From contig CANMDH010000012.1 of assembly GCA_947496555.1 (NCBI GenBank), positions 1 to 64,000 on the forward strand: a stretch of DNA of 64,000 nucleotides, in the 5' to 3' direction. Made by a program: the position numbers and the translations under genes. This stretch comes from an uncultured Aquimarina sp. GTDB lineage: Bacteria > Bacteroidota > Bacteroidia > Flavobacteriales > Flavobacteriaceae. Of this stretch, positions 9,806 through 17,135 are shown piece after piece; positions within the stretch are counted from its first letter, which is position 1; every line of letters begins with the position of its first letter. Under the pieces are notes generated by a model. It made no database searches. It was given only the letters and a program-made list of their open reading frames with translations, and had not been told where the DNA came from.

Positions 9806-10990
9806 ATGAATCCTTCAACTTCAGGTTGGGTAGAAAAGTTTTTAAAAGACCCTGATTATGACCACCAACTCTTACAATGGTCTATTGATGAGTTATATTC
9901 TAATCTGAGGAAAACTGGATTTATTTATGGTACTTCTGTTGAAACCTTAATTTCTAATAAATCAGACATTGTTTATTCTGAAGAAGAAAAAACAAAAATC
10001 AATTTGTTTACTGCCTTGATGGTAACATATTATGACACCATCGAGAATGCCAATAAAAAGGATTGTATTGAGGCACTGGTTCAATTCTATAATTTTCTGG
10101 ATACCAAAAAGTCCTTCTTTTCTTTCATCAATGTGCTTCCCGCTAACACTAGTGAAAAACTGGAGAAAATAATTCATACTCGTATACAAACAAACGAATC
10201 TATTTTCAAAAAGAACTTTAGTCATTTATTAACAAATGCATTACTTTTTATTGATGTATTGGCATTTGATTACTTTTTGATACATGACAAAAATCCTTTT
10301 GAGTATGCGGCCAAATTAGAAGAAACCCTAACCAATACAGTTTTTCTAGCGCTTAATTCTAAAGAGGAGCAAGATGAATATGATGAGTTATTGGTTAAAT
10401 TATTTGCTTCATCGGTGAGATATACAGATATTTCTTCTGAAGAAGATGCAAGTTTTGACTATATAGAATTAGATCCTTATACCGATGAAATCGAAAAAAG
10501 ATATATCCTGGATCTGACCAGTATGGCAGTTTGGAATGACAAAAAACTAGATAAGGGTGAACAAACGTTTATGTCGGCTCTGGGTGCAGAATTAGAAATA
10601 CCTGCAGAAATCATAAATGAATCTATAAACCTTGTGCAAGAGTTTATAAATGATTACAAGGACCAAATTTCCTATTTTAATTACTCACACCCTGCGTTAC
10701 ATTTTTATCAACAAACATCCAGAACGGTAAGTGTATTGATTTTAAGAAACAAAAAGCGCTTAATAAAAGAAATTTCAGAGAGTAAAGATCTCATGATACT
10801 GCTAGGGCAATCTACGGTTAGAGATTTATCTAAGGAAGAGAAAAAACAAGTAAAACAACAACTACTAGATATCTGTAAAACGATTCCTTCGCTTGCTATT
10901 TTTATTCTTCCTGGTGGAGGCCTGCTATTACCTCTATTGGTAAAATTTATACCTCAATTATTACCATCTGCATTTAATGAGAATAAGTAA
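9806..10990 (+). CDS. LETM1-related protein (biofilm-associated annotation in Flavobacteriia)
   Basis: A 394-residue, mostly helical, soluble protein. The C-terminus (about 335-390: VRDLSKEEKKQVKQQLLDIC, then a Pro-Gly-rich hydrophobic stretch) matches the LETM1-like domain found in flavobacterial proteins called LETM1-related biofilm-associated proteins. A central part (about 225-280, LDKGEQTFMSALGAELEIP) resembles a TerB-like helical bundle with acidic residues. Neither supports a defined reaction. The hydrophobic tail (AIFILPGGGLLLPLLVKFIP) may attach to the membrane. Transcribed convergently with the sigma-factor pair, only 3 bp from its partner's stop. Confidence 0.72.
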   Translation: MNPSTSGWVEKFLKDPDYDHQLLQWSIDELYSNLRKTGFIYGTSVETLISNKSDIVYSEEEKTKINLFTALMVTYYDTIENANKKDCIEALVQFYNFLDTKKSFFSFINVLPANTSEKLEKIIHTRIQTNESIFKKNFSHLLTNALLFIDVLAFDYFLIHDKNPFEYAAKLEETLTNTVFLALNSKEEQDEYDELLVKLFASSVRYTDISSEEDASFDYIELDPYTDEIEKRYILDLTSMAVWNDKKLDKGEQTFMSALGAELEIPAEIINESINLVQEFINDYKDQISYFNYSHPALHFYQQTSRTVSVLILRNKKRLIKEISESKDLMILLGQSTVRDLSKEEKKQVKQQLLDICKTIPSLAIFILPGGGLLLPLLVKFIPQLLPSAFNENK

Positions 10991-10993
10991 GGG

Positions 10994-11617
10994 CTATATT
11001 TCAAGTTTTTCGAGCTCTTGGTAATTTCGCTTCAATTTTCTAGTCAAAATTCCATAAACGATTCTATAAAATAAAGCGATTATTCCCATGAATATGGCCA
11101 AAACTATAATCGTTATCATAATAATTATATAGACAGGCACCTGTTCTTGTGAGGAGTCCACTTTATATTTATCTGTAAAAATTGCCAGGTAACTTACTAG
11201 TATTATTGCCGTAAGTGACAAAAAACTAATAACAGTCCAGACATAGTATTTTACTGTTTTTCTGGTATCTAATATATTTTGCATCAATACTTTTGCAGAG
11301 TCCGTGGTCTGAATTCTTTTATAATTTAAGTAAAATCTAACAATGAAATATCCAAGTATAACATAAGATAATATAGTAGAAACAGTAGAAAACCCTTTTA
11401 AGTCATATATCTCAAATTTTTCATAATCTCCACTTACTCGCACTAGTATATCAATAGAAGCCCAAAGTACAAACTCTAAGATACTTATAATAAAAATCCA
11501 TTTAACACTTGAAGAAGATTTCTTCAGTATCATCTGATAGATCTCTTTATAGGACAATTTGGGCAGCACTTCTTCTTGCCTCTTCCAATCTTGTTTTAAT
11601 AATTCTAATTCGTCCAT
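10994..11617 (-). CDS. Four-TM membrane protein paired with ECF sigma factor (possible anti-sigma)
   Basis: A 207-residue protein with a soluble N-terminus (MDELELLKQDWKRQEEVLPK) and four hydrophobic segments (roughly 40-60, 78-100, 122-145, 160-185). It starts 4 bp after the stop of the ECF sigma gene, so the two are co-transcribed and probably translationally coupled. This position, plus a cytoplasmic N-terminal helix, is typical of membrane-bound anti-sigma partners in Bacteroidota; I see no ZAS/zinc motif, so the role is inference. Confidence 0.6.
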   Translation of the reverse strand: MDELELLKQDWKRQEEVLPKLSYKEIYQMILKKSSSSVKWIFIISILEFVLWASIDILVRVSGDYEKFEIYDLKGFSTVSTILSYVILGYFIVRFYLNYKRIQTTDSAKVLMQNILDTRKTVKYYVWTVISFLSLTAIILVSYLAIFTDKYKVDSSQEQVPVYIIIMITIIVLAIFMGIIALFYRIVYGILTRKLKRNYQELEKLEI

Positions 11618-11621
11618 GGGG

Positions 11622-12116
11622 TTAGGGATTTAATATTTTTTTCAATTTTGTCTTAACTCGGTTCATCTTTACCCTGGCATTTACTTCGCTAATACCCATT
11701 GTTTCGGCTATTTCTTTGTATGATTTATCTTCAAGATATAAAAAAACCAAAGCCTTTTCAATGTCATTTAGCTGTTTTACAGCCGAATACATAAGCTTTA
11801 GTTGTTGTTCTACTTCATCATCATATTCTTCGGCCTTTATTTTAAAGTCTATCGATTCTATATCGGTAGTACTTAAACTCCTTTTAGATTTGCGATATAA
11901 AGTAATCGCCGTATTTAACGCCACTCTATACATCCATGTACTAAATTTTGCATCTCCTCTAAATTTTGGATACGCTTTCCAGAGTTGAATTGTAATCTCC
12001 TGAAACAAATCATTATGCGAGTCAGGATCATTGGTATAAATTCTACAAACCTTGTGCACAATATTCTGATTTTGCTCAAGGTTGGTTACAAAATTATGTT
12101 CTAATTCTTTATTCAC
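11622..12116 (-). CDS. ECF RNA polymerase sigma factor
   Basis: A 164-residue sigma-70 family ECF protein. Region 2 (about 25-95) includes DLFQEITIQLWKAYPKF and FSTWMYRVALNTAI; region 4 (about 105-160) has the helix-turn-helix LEDKSYKEIAETMGISEVN followed by RVKMNRVKTKLKKIL. No region 3, as expected for ECF factors. The membrane partner follows immediately. Target promoters cannot be read from this window. Confidence 0.92.
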   Translation of the reverse strand: MNKELEHNFVTNLEQNQNIVHKVCRIYTNDPDSHNDLFQEITIQLWKAYPKFRGDAKFSTWMYRVALNTAITLYRKSKRSLSTTDIESIDFKIKAEEYDDEVEQQLKLMYSAVKQLNDIEKALVFLYLEDKSYKEIAETMGISEVNARVKMNRVKTKLKKILNP

Positions 12117-12251
12117 TGTTGATAGTTACATCTTATATGTAGTAAAAAAAAGATTTCCGTTACAAATAAATAGTAAGGTTTGTCAAATTTGATTTTCTAT
12201 TCTTCTCAAAATTAAGATTTTGCAAATCTAAAATAACCACAAAATATCTTT

Positions 12252-12280
12252 TATATTTGAGTATAATTTTATTTACCCCT
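12252..12280 (+). promoter_or_regulatory. Promoter and TTACCCCT operator-like motif of the BLUF gene
   Basis: TATATTTG (12252-12259) matches the flavobacterial -7 box, and ATTTACCCCT (12271-12280) lies between it and the ATG at 12296, near the expected transcription start. That position would suit a repressor or a 5'-UTR element. The motif is shared with other spacers in the window. Confidence 0.45.
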
Positions 12281-12295
12281 CATTATCTAAACGAT

Positions 12296-12703
12296 ATGAT
12301 AAAATTTGTAATATATGTGAGTAAGGTTTCTGTACCCTTATCTAAAACAGCACTTAATGATTTAATTGCCGAATCAAGGCATAATAATAAAGAAAATCTA
12401 ATCACAGGTATCTTATTACATATAGATGGAGTTTTTCTTCAATATATTGAAGGCCCGGAAGACAAGATTGATCAATTATACCAAAAGATAAAAGAAGACG
12501 ATAGACACAGGGATTTGAACATATTAGAATCTGGTTTAATCCAAACCAGGAAGTATAAAGAATGGCAAATGCTTTTTAAAAGAATTACGTTGCCAGAACT
12601 AAATCAACTTATAGGAAATAAAAAGGTTGATATAAAAAATATTGATATAAACCTTATAAACCATGAAACGGCAAAACAGATTTTTGAACAATTCCAGATT
12701 TAA
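12296..12703 (+). CDS. BLUF-domain blue-light sensor (FAD)
   Basis: A 135-residue single-domain BLUF protein. FAD-binding and photocycle residues are present with canonical spacing: Tyr7 (VIYVSK), Asn31 (HNNKENLITGIL) and Gln49 (FLQYIEGP); the EWQM segment near 97 supplies the conserved Trp/Met region. BLUF domains switch hydrogen bonding around FAD under blue light and signal through a partner. There is no output domain, so it must act on another protein, perhaps the nearby LytTR regulator. ATG 12296 is chosen because BLUF domains begin directly with the first strand; an upstream TTG frame would add unneeded residues. Confidence 0.9.
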   Translation: MIKFVIYVSKVSVPLSKTALNDLIAESRHNNKENLITGILLHIDGVFLQYIEGPEDKIDQLYQKIKEDDRHRDLNILESGLIQTRKYKEWQMLFKRITLPELNQLIGNKKVDIKNIDINLINHETAKQIFEQFQI

Positions 12704-12901
12704 TCTTTTTTTGATTGACCTATAGCGTTATTAATGTCATCATCATATTTTGCATGCTAGAAACATAGGTTTTATTTATATAAAAGCACTAGTATTTTAG
12801 TATCCATATTCATCTATTAAATTATTATAAATCTTCTAATTCGTATCTCTTTTTTTCATACATTTAAAACTAAGAATGACTAAAAAATAGCTATTGATTC
12901 T

Positions 12902-12913
12902 TTTTACCCCTAA
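12902..12913 (+). promoter_or_regulatory. TTACCCCT motif upstream of LytTR gene
   Basis: TTTTACCCCTAA lies about 140 bp before the LytTR gene, in the 348-bp spacer 12704-13051. That spacer also holds a small hairpin (ACTTCC / GGAAGT, 13000-13018) near the start codon and otherwise nothing I can call. Confidence 0.3.
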
Positions 12914-13051
12914 TCTTTGTGGATTTATACAAAAATGTTATTCTCAATAGCGTATTCTCTTTTTTTGGTTCTAATATTCAAAACACATTGTTATAGCAAC
13001 TTCCTATAAAGGGAAGTAAGTATTGTTTTAAAATTATTAAACCTAGCAAAA

Positions 13052-13789
13052 ATGAAATGTTTTCTGATAGGGGGCTATAACGATTCACAACAAAGTATTG
13101 AAGCCTATATACAGGCCAATTTCTTTTATATACAGATTTATGGAAGGATTAACTCGTATTCAGAAGCCGAAAAAAGTATTCATAAAATACGACCAGAGCT
13201 GCTTATTTTGGATTTAGATGAGCACACTGAAAATAATGCCCTTAACCTATTAAAAAAAATACGTAAGTTTAATATAGACATGTTGGTAATTCTTGAAGAA
13301 GGTCTCAAAATCACTACCTACCTTACTAAAAACAATATCTCATTTATTAATAAACCATTAGATCATAATGAATTAAGATATCATCTAAGTGGGATATATG
13401 TAAAGAGAACTAAAGAAAAAGAATTGCATCAAATTCTGGATAGAATTCGTATTACAGCTCCTAAAAAAAGAATAGCTATTCCGCAGGAAAAACAAATACA
13501 AATGATTCCTATAAGTGAAATTATGTATATCGAAGCCGATATAAACTATTGCCAGGTTCACATTCAAGATGAAAAATCAATCTTAGTATCCAAAACATTA
13601 AAAAGTTTTGAGCAACAGCTTATTAACAATATTGAATTTTATAGAATACATCAATCTTACTTAATCAACTTGAACTACATAAGTAAAATTATTAAAACCA
13701 AATTGCCACAGGTAATAATGACAAATGGAGATATTCTCACAGTTTCAAGATCAAAAAAGACAGACTTCTTAAATCACTTATTGAAGTAA
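13052..13789 (+). CDS. LytTR-type DNA-binding regulator with degenerate receiver
   Basis: A 245-residue protein with an N-terminal receiver-like domain (1-120) and a C-terminal LytTR DNA-binding domain (about 145-243; ISEIMYIEADINYCQVH, FYRIHQSYLINLNYI). In the receiver, the likely phosphorylation site Asp54 (LILDLD) and the Lys-Pro pair (INKPLD) remain, but the acidic pair after strand 1 is missing (FLIGGYND) and the Ser/Thr position reads ILEEG. It may work without phosphotransfer or take a protein partner. No kinase is adjacent; the BLUF sensor is the closest signalling gene. Confidence 0.82.
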   Translation: MKCFLIGGYNDSQQSIEAYIQANFFYIQIYGRINSYSEAEKSIHKIRPELLILDLDEHTENNALNLLKKIRKFNIDMLVILEEGLKITTYLTKNNISFINKPLDHNELRYHLSGIYVKRTKEKELHQILDRIRITAPKKRIAIPQEKQIQMIPISEIMYIEADINYCQVHIQDEKSILVSKTLKSFEQQLINNIEFYRIHQSYLINLNYISKIIKTKLPQVIMTNGDILTVSRSKKTDFLNHLLK

Positions 13790-13834
13790 GTTATCTTCTT
13801 CCAAACGACTTCAAATAAAAACACATAGTAAAAA

Positions 13835-13867
13835 GATAAACTATCATCGTAAAGATGATAGTTTATC
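13835..13867 (-). terminator. Terminator for minus-strand small-peptide transcript
   Basis: A perfect 14-bp stem GATAAACTATCATC / GATGATAGTTTATC with a 5-nt loop. The T-run follows on the minus strand, so it probably ends transcription coming from the two small minus-strand frames at 13964-14296. Confidence 0.65.
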
Positions 13868-13963
13868 GACCTAACCTACCTTAATCCAAAAAATAAGGCA
13901 TTCCAATTGTTTTCTAGATAAACTTCTACCTAAAACCAGAAAACAATTAAAACACCTAGGTTC

Positions 13964-14038
13964 TTAAATAGTCACAATACATACCGTAAACAATGATATT
14001 GCGACAAGAAACATCATATAAACATCTATCTTTTTCAT
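13964..14038 (-). CDS. 24-residue hydrophobic peptide
   Basis: A very short frame, MKKIDVYMMFLVAISLFTVC then IVTI: a Lys-Lys N-terminus and one hydrophobic helix, as in small membrane peptides. It lies between the 53-residue small frame and a minus-strand terminator, which is the main reason to consider it real. No family recognised. Could be chance in AT-rich DNA. Confidence 0.35.
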   Translation of the reverse strand: MKKIDVYMMFLVAISLFTVCIVTI

Positions 14039-14134
14039 AACTGTTTTAGTATATCAATTATGGATAAACCAAGTAGCAAAGTAATACCTCAAGGCTTCTA
14101 TGACTTATCTATAACTATTAAAACTATTTCTGGA

Positions 14135-14296
14135 TTATAGCGAAGAATCAGATAATTGTTGCTGATCATTATCGGCAGTATATCCCGTATCAACAATTTT
14201 AATTTCTTCCTGAATTTGAACTTTTTTCAAAACATGATTAACTGCAAGCGCAGAAGCAATAATAACTACTAAAAATAAAACGTAACTTTTTTTCAT
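14135..14296 (-). CDS. 53-residue membrane-anchored small protein
   Basis: A small frame beginning MKKSYVLFLVVIIASALAVN: basic N-terminus and one hydrophobic segment (4-19), followed by a polar tail (VQIQEEIKIVD, then a Gln/Ser-rich end). It could be a one-helix membrane protein with a periplasmic tail, or a signal peptide plus a short secreted peptide. It sits in a 1-kb spacer and shares its strand with a smaller hydrophobic frame and a downstream terminator. The TTACCCCT motif lies about 97 bp upstream in the same orientation. No known family. Confidence 0.5.
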   Translation of the reverse strand: MKKSYVLFLVVIIASALAVNHVLKKVQIQEEIKIVDTGYTADNDQQQLSDSSL

Positions 14297-14392
14297 AACA
14301 AATATATTTAAGGTTAAACTTTTACACGTTAGTAAATTTGGGTTTTAAGTATCGTGCAATTATGAGATGTGAATGAATCATTAAGATTCTCT

Positions 14393-14400
14393 AGGGGTAA
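14393..14400 (-). promoter_or_regulatory. TTACCCCT motif upstream of small minus-strand peptide
   Basis: On the minus strand this reads CATTACCCCTAGAG. The stretch 14297-14795 otherwise holds the ndh promoter and short inverted repeats (GGTC...GAGACC near 14522, ACGGT/ACCGT near 14660), with no further gene that I can support. Confidence 0.3.
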
Positions 14401-14767
14401 TGAATCGAAGTTTACGTTAAAAACTCTGAATGCTAAGTTGATGATTTACAATCGTTTGTCAAAAATTCAATTATTATTTTGTGCTTAATTTTTATTATTT
14501 AGATTAAAAGAATTATTATTTGGGTCATCTTGAGACCATTTCAACATCCTAAAAATTTAGCAAACAGCAAGTTACACATAATACAATTATGGTCAAACCG
14601 TAATTATAAGTGTGGTAAAATTAGCCCTTGCAACTTTATTACAGTATTTAGAACAAAAAAACGGTCAAAAAACCGTACAACAACGACGAATATACATTAA
14701 GCATTATTAGGATAATTCTTACATCATTAAAAGAAGAATTACAATAGCATATTTGACCTTTAGAAAT

Positions 14768-14775
14768 TATCTTTG
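14768..14775 (+). promoter_or_regulatory. -7 box for the NADH dehydrogenase gene
   Basis: TATCTTTG matches TAnnTTTG 21 bp before the start. The nearby TTTG at 14752 is too close to be a normal -33 element. Confidence 0.45.
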
Positions 14776-14795
14776 TAAAACAATTGTAATGGATT

Positions 14796-16091
14796 ATGAA
14801 TATACCTTTCTCTAACTTGCCAAGATTGGTAATTATTGGCGGTGGTTTTGCAGGAGTTGCTTTAGCCAGAAAAATGATAAAAGAAAATGTGCAACTGGTA
14901 TTATTGGACAGGCACAACTATCATACTTTCCAGCCCCTACTCTATCAAGTATCTACTTCATCTTTAGAACCTGATTCGATAGCTTACCCGCTACGAAAAA
15001 TAATAAAAAGAGGTAAGAACACCTACTTCAGAATGGCAGAAGTGGAATCAATAGATCCTAATAATCAGAAAATTCAAACTAATATTGGAACCATTTCTTA
15101 TGATTATTTGGTAATCGCAACGGGGGCAAAAACCAATTTTTTTGGGAATACAACCATCGAAAGCAATGCGATGCGCATGAAAAACCTTCCGCAGGCCTTG
15201 AATCTAAGAAGTTTGATGCTCGAAAATCTGGAACAAGCTGTAATTACCACAGATCCTGAAAAAAGGAAAGAGTTATTAAGTTTTGTACTTGCCGGAGCTG
15301 GACCTACAGGAGTTGAATTAGCCGGAGGTATAGCAGAACTAAAGCTTAATGTTTTGCCCAAAGATTATCCGGATATGGATTTTAGTGAAATGGAAATTCA
15401 TTTGATCGAAGGAGCACCACGTATTCTACCTCCTATGAGCGAAAACGCTTCTAAAAAGGCCACCAAATTCTTGGAAAAACTTGGAGTTCATATTCATTTA
15501 AATACACAGGTAACCAATTATAAGGATAACCTTGTAAATACTAATACAGATCTGTCGCTAAAAACGGCCACATTTATATGGTCGGCTGGTGTGACAGGGG
15601 CTCCAGTTACAGGAATTAAAGCAGAATCTTTAATTCCAAGAGCAAACCGATATAAAGTGAATCAATTTAACCAAATTGATGGTTACAAAAATATTTTTGC
15701 TATTGGGGATATCTCTATAATGCAAACCAAAGCGTATCCCAAAGGTCACCCTATGGTAGCTCAACCAGCAATACAACAAGGAAATCATCTGGCAAAAAAT
15801 TTAAAGAAACACCTTAAAGGAAAACAAATGATTCCTTTTAAATATTTCGACAAAGGATCAATGGCTACAATTGGGCGTAACAAAGCAGTTGTCGATTTAG
15901 GTAAATTTAAATTTGGAGGCTTTTTTGCCTGGTTTATCTGGATGTTTATTCACCTATGGTTCCTGGTAGGTTTCAGAAATCGATTTATTACCTTTTTCAA
16001 CTGGGTATATAATTATATCAACTATGATAAAGCCGCTAGGTTAATTGTAAGACCCTTTAAGAATGATAATGGTTCTGTAGAGCGGGTATAG
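14796..16091 (+). CDS. ndh: Type II NADH:quinone oxidoreductase (NDH-2)
   Basis: A 431-residue FAD enzyme that passes electrons from NADH to membrane quinone without pumping protons. Two dinucleotide-binding motifs are visible: LVIIGGGFAGVALAR (FAD, about 11-25) and VLAGAGPTGVELAGG (NADH, about 165-180), plus the FAD-binding IFAIGDIS near 303. The C-terminal ~80 residues, rich in aromatic and basic residues (FFAWFIWMFIHLWFLVGFRN), are the membrane-associating part. Length matches the family. Single gene with its own promoter; the short gap to the next gene, on the opposite strand, has no clear terminator. Confidence 0.9.
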   Translation: MNIPFSNLPRLVIIGGGFAGVALARKMIKENVQLVLLDRHNYHTFQPLLYQVSTSSLEPDSIAYPLRKIIKRGKNTYFRMAEVESIDPNNQKIQTNIGTISYDYLVIATGAKTNFFGNTTIESNAMRMKNLPQALNLRSLMLENLEQAVITTDPEKRKELLSFVLAGAGPTGVELAGGIAELKLNVLPKDYPDMDFSEMEIHLIEGAPRILPPMSENASKKATKFLEKLGVHIHLNTQVTNYKDNLVNTNTDLSLKTATFIWSAGVTGAPVTGIKAESLIPRANRYKVNQFNQIDGYKNIFAIGDISIMQTKAYPKGHPMVAQPAIQQGNHLAKNLKKHLKGKQMIPFKYFDKGSMATIGRNKAVVDLGKFKFGGFFAWFIWMFIHLWFLVGFRNRFITFFNWVYNYINYDKAARLIVRPFKNDNGSVERV

Positions 16092-16115
16092 TTATAAAAA
16101 AACCTTTCATTCAAT

Positions 16116-16952
16116 TCAATTATCTTCATTAAATAATTTTGAGGGTAAGGCTAATAATTCTTGTCGGGAAACTTTTTCCCCTTCAGTTGGGGGAATTATC
16201 GGTACAGGGTCTGACAAATATGAGATTTTATCAAATTCAACTTGTTTTTTCCCTTCTTTTAATTCTAAAATAAGCCCCGGTAATCCCCAATATCCCATCG
16301 GACCTTCACTAATTTTTATTTCTCTGGTATACCAGGCTTCTACAAATGTATCTTGTTTTTGTAATGTTGCCTTGTAACAGGTATATTTATCAATATTTTT
16401 TTTCTCTTTGGTAAGAACCCAATTAGGTTTTATTATCGCCTCTTCTATTAAAAATGATCTTCTTTGCAAATCAAATATATACACTCGAATCGAACTGGTC
16501 TTTTTCATTTGATCCAGATCTTTATAGATTACTTCAGAATTATAAAAATTAATGATGTATTTACTTATGACCTCTCCAGTATCGGTGGTAACTTGTTTTG
16601 ATATTGTATCATTCTGCACTCTTTCCTGTGGATAATACAAGGATTTGTTTTTACCGACTCTTAACACAGTAGTAAACTTATATTCTGGAATATCCTCTAG
16701 CACAAAATCATACTTTTTACGTTCCTCTATTTTTCTTCTAATAGAGTCGACTCTTCTTCGCACATCTACATATAGTGAATCCGGATCATTCTCTGGTAAA
16801 GCCGCTTCGCCTAATTCTACACGCGCCGTATATTTAGAATTTTTCTTTTTTGATTTTGCGGGAACCCTTTTTTCTTTATAAAAAATAGTCTCTTGTTGGG
16901 CATTCAAAGATAATGTAGATAAAGTAAAGGTTAATAGTAGTATTTTTTTCAT
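16116..16952 (-). CDS. GLPGLI family secreted protein
   Basis: A 278-residue protein with a signal peptide (MKKILLLTFTLSTLSLNA) and the family's signature GPMGYWGLPGLILELKEG near 220-237, preceded by the typical WYTREI segment. GLPGLI proteins are common in Bacteroidota and often sit beside TonB-dependent receptors; their function is not established. Here the gene is divergent from a TonB-dependent receptor, which fits. The C-terminus (SRQELLALPSKLFNEDN) looks complete. Confidence 0.88.
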   Translation of the reverse strand: MKKILLLTFTLSTLSLNAQQETIFYKEKRVPAKSKKKNSKYTARVELGEAALPENDPDSLYVDVRRRVDSIRRKIEERKKYDFVLEDIPEYKFTTVLRVGKNKSLYYPQERVQNDTISKQVTTDTGEVISKYIINFYNSEVIYKDLDQMKKTSSIRVYIFDLQRRSFLIEEAIIKPNWVLTKEKKNIDKYTCYKATLQKQDTFVEAWYTREIKISEGPMGYWGLPGLILELKEGKKQVEFDKISYLSDPVPIIPPTEGEKVSRQELLALPSKLFNEDN

Positions 16953-17135
16953 GATTTGATTGATGAATTTTGGTTACTAAAGTAATTTAAATTCTTTTAA
17001 CTAAAAAATTAGTTAAAAAATATCTAACCTAATTATACAATTCATCTCCCTATTCTGACAATTGAGAAATATTCAATTTCAATTCCTGATTTCATGGTAG
17101 ACTTTTGAACCATCAATCAAAACAATGCCATAGAC

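Noticed and set aside
14648-14917. Minus-strand frame across the ndh start
   Set aside because: It overlaps the conserved N-terminus of the NADH dehydrogenase and looks like low-complexity antisense reading.
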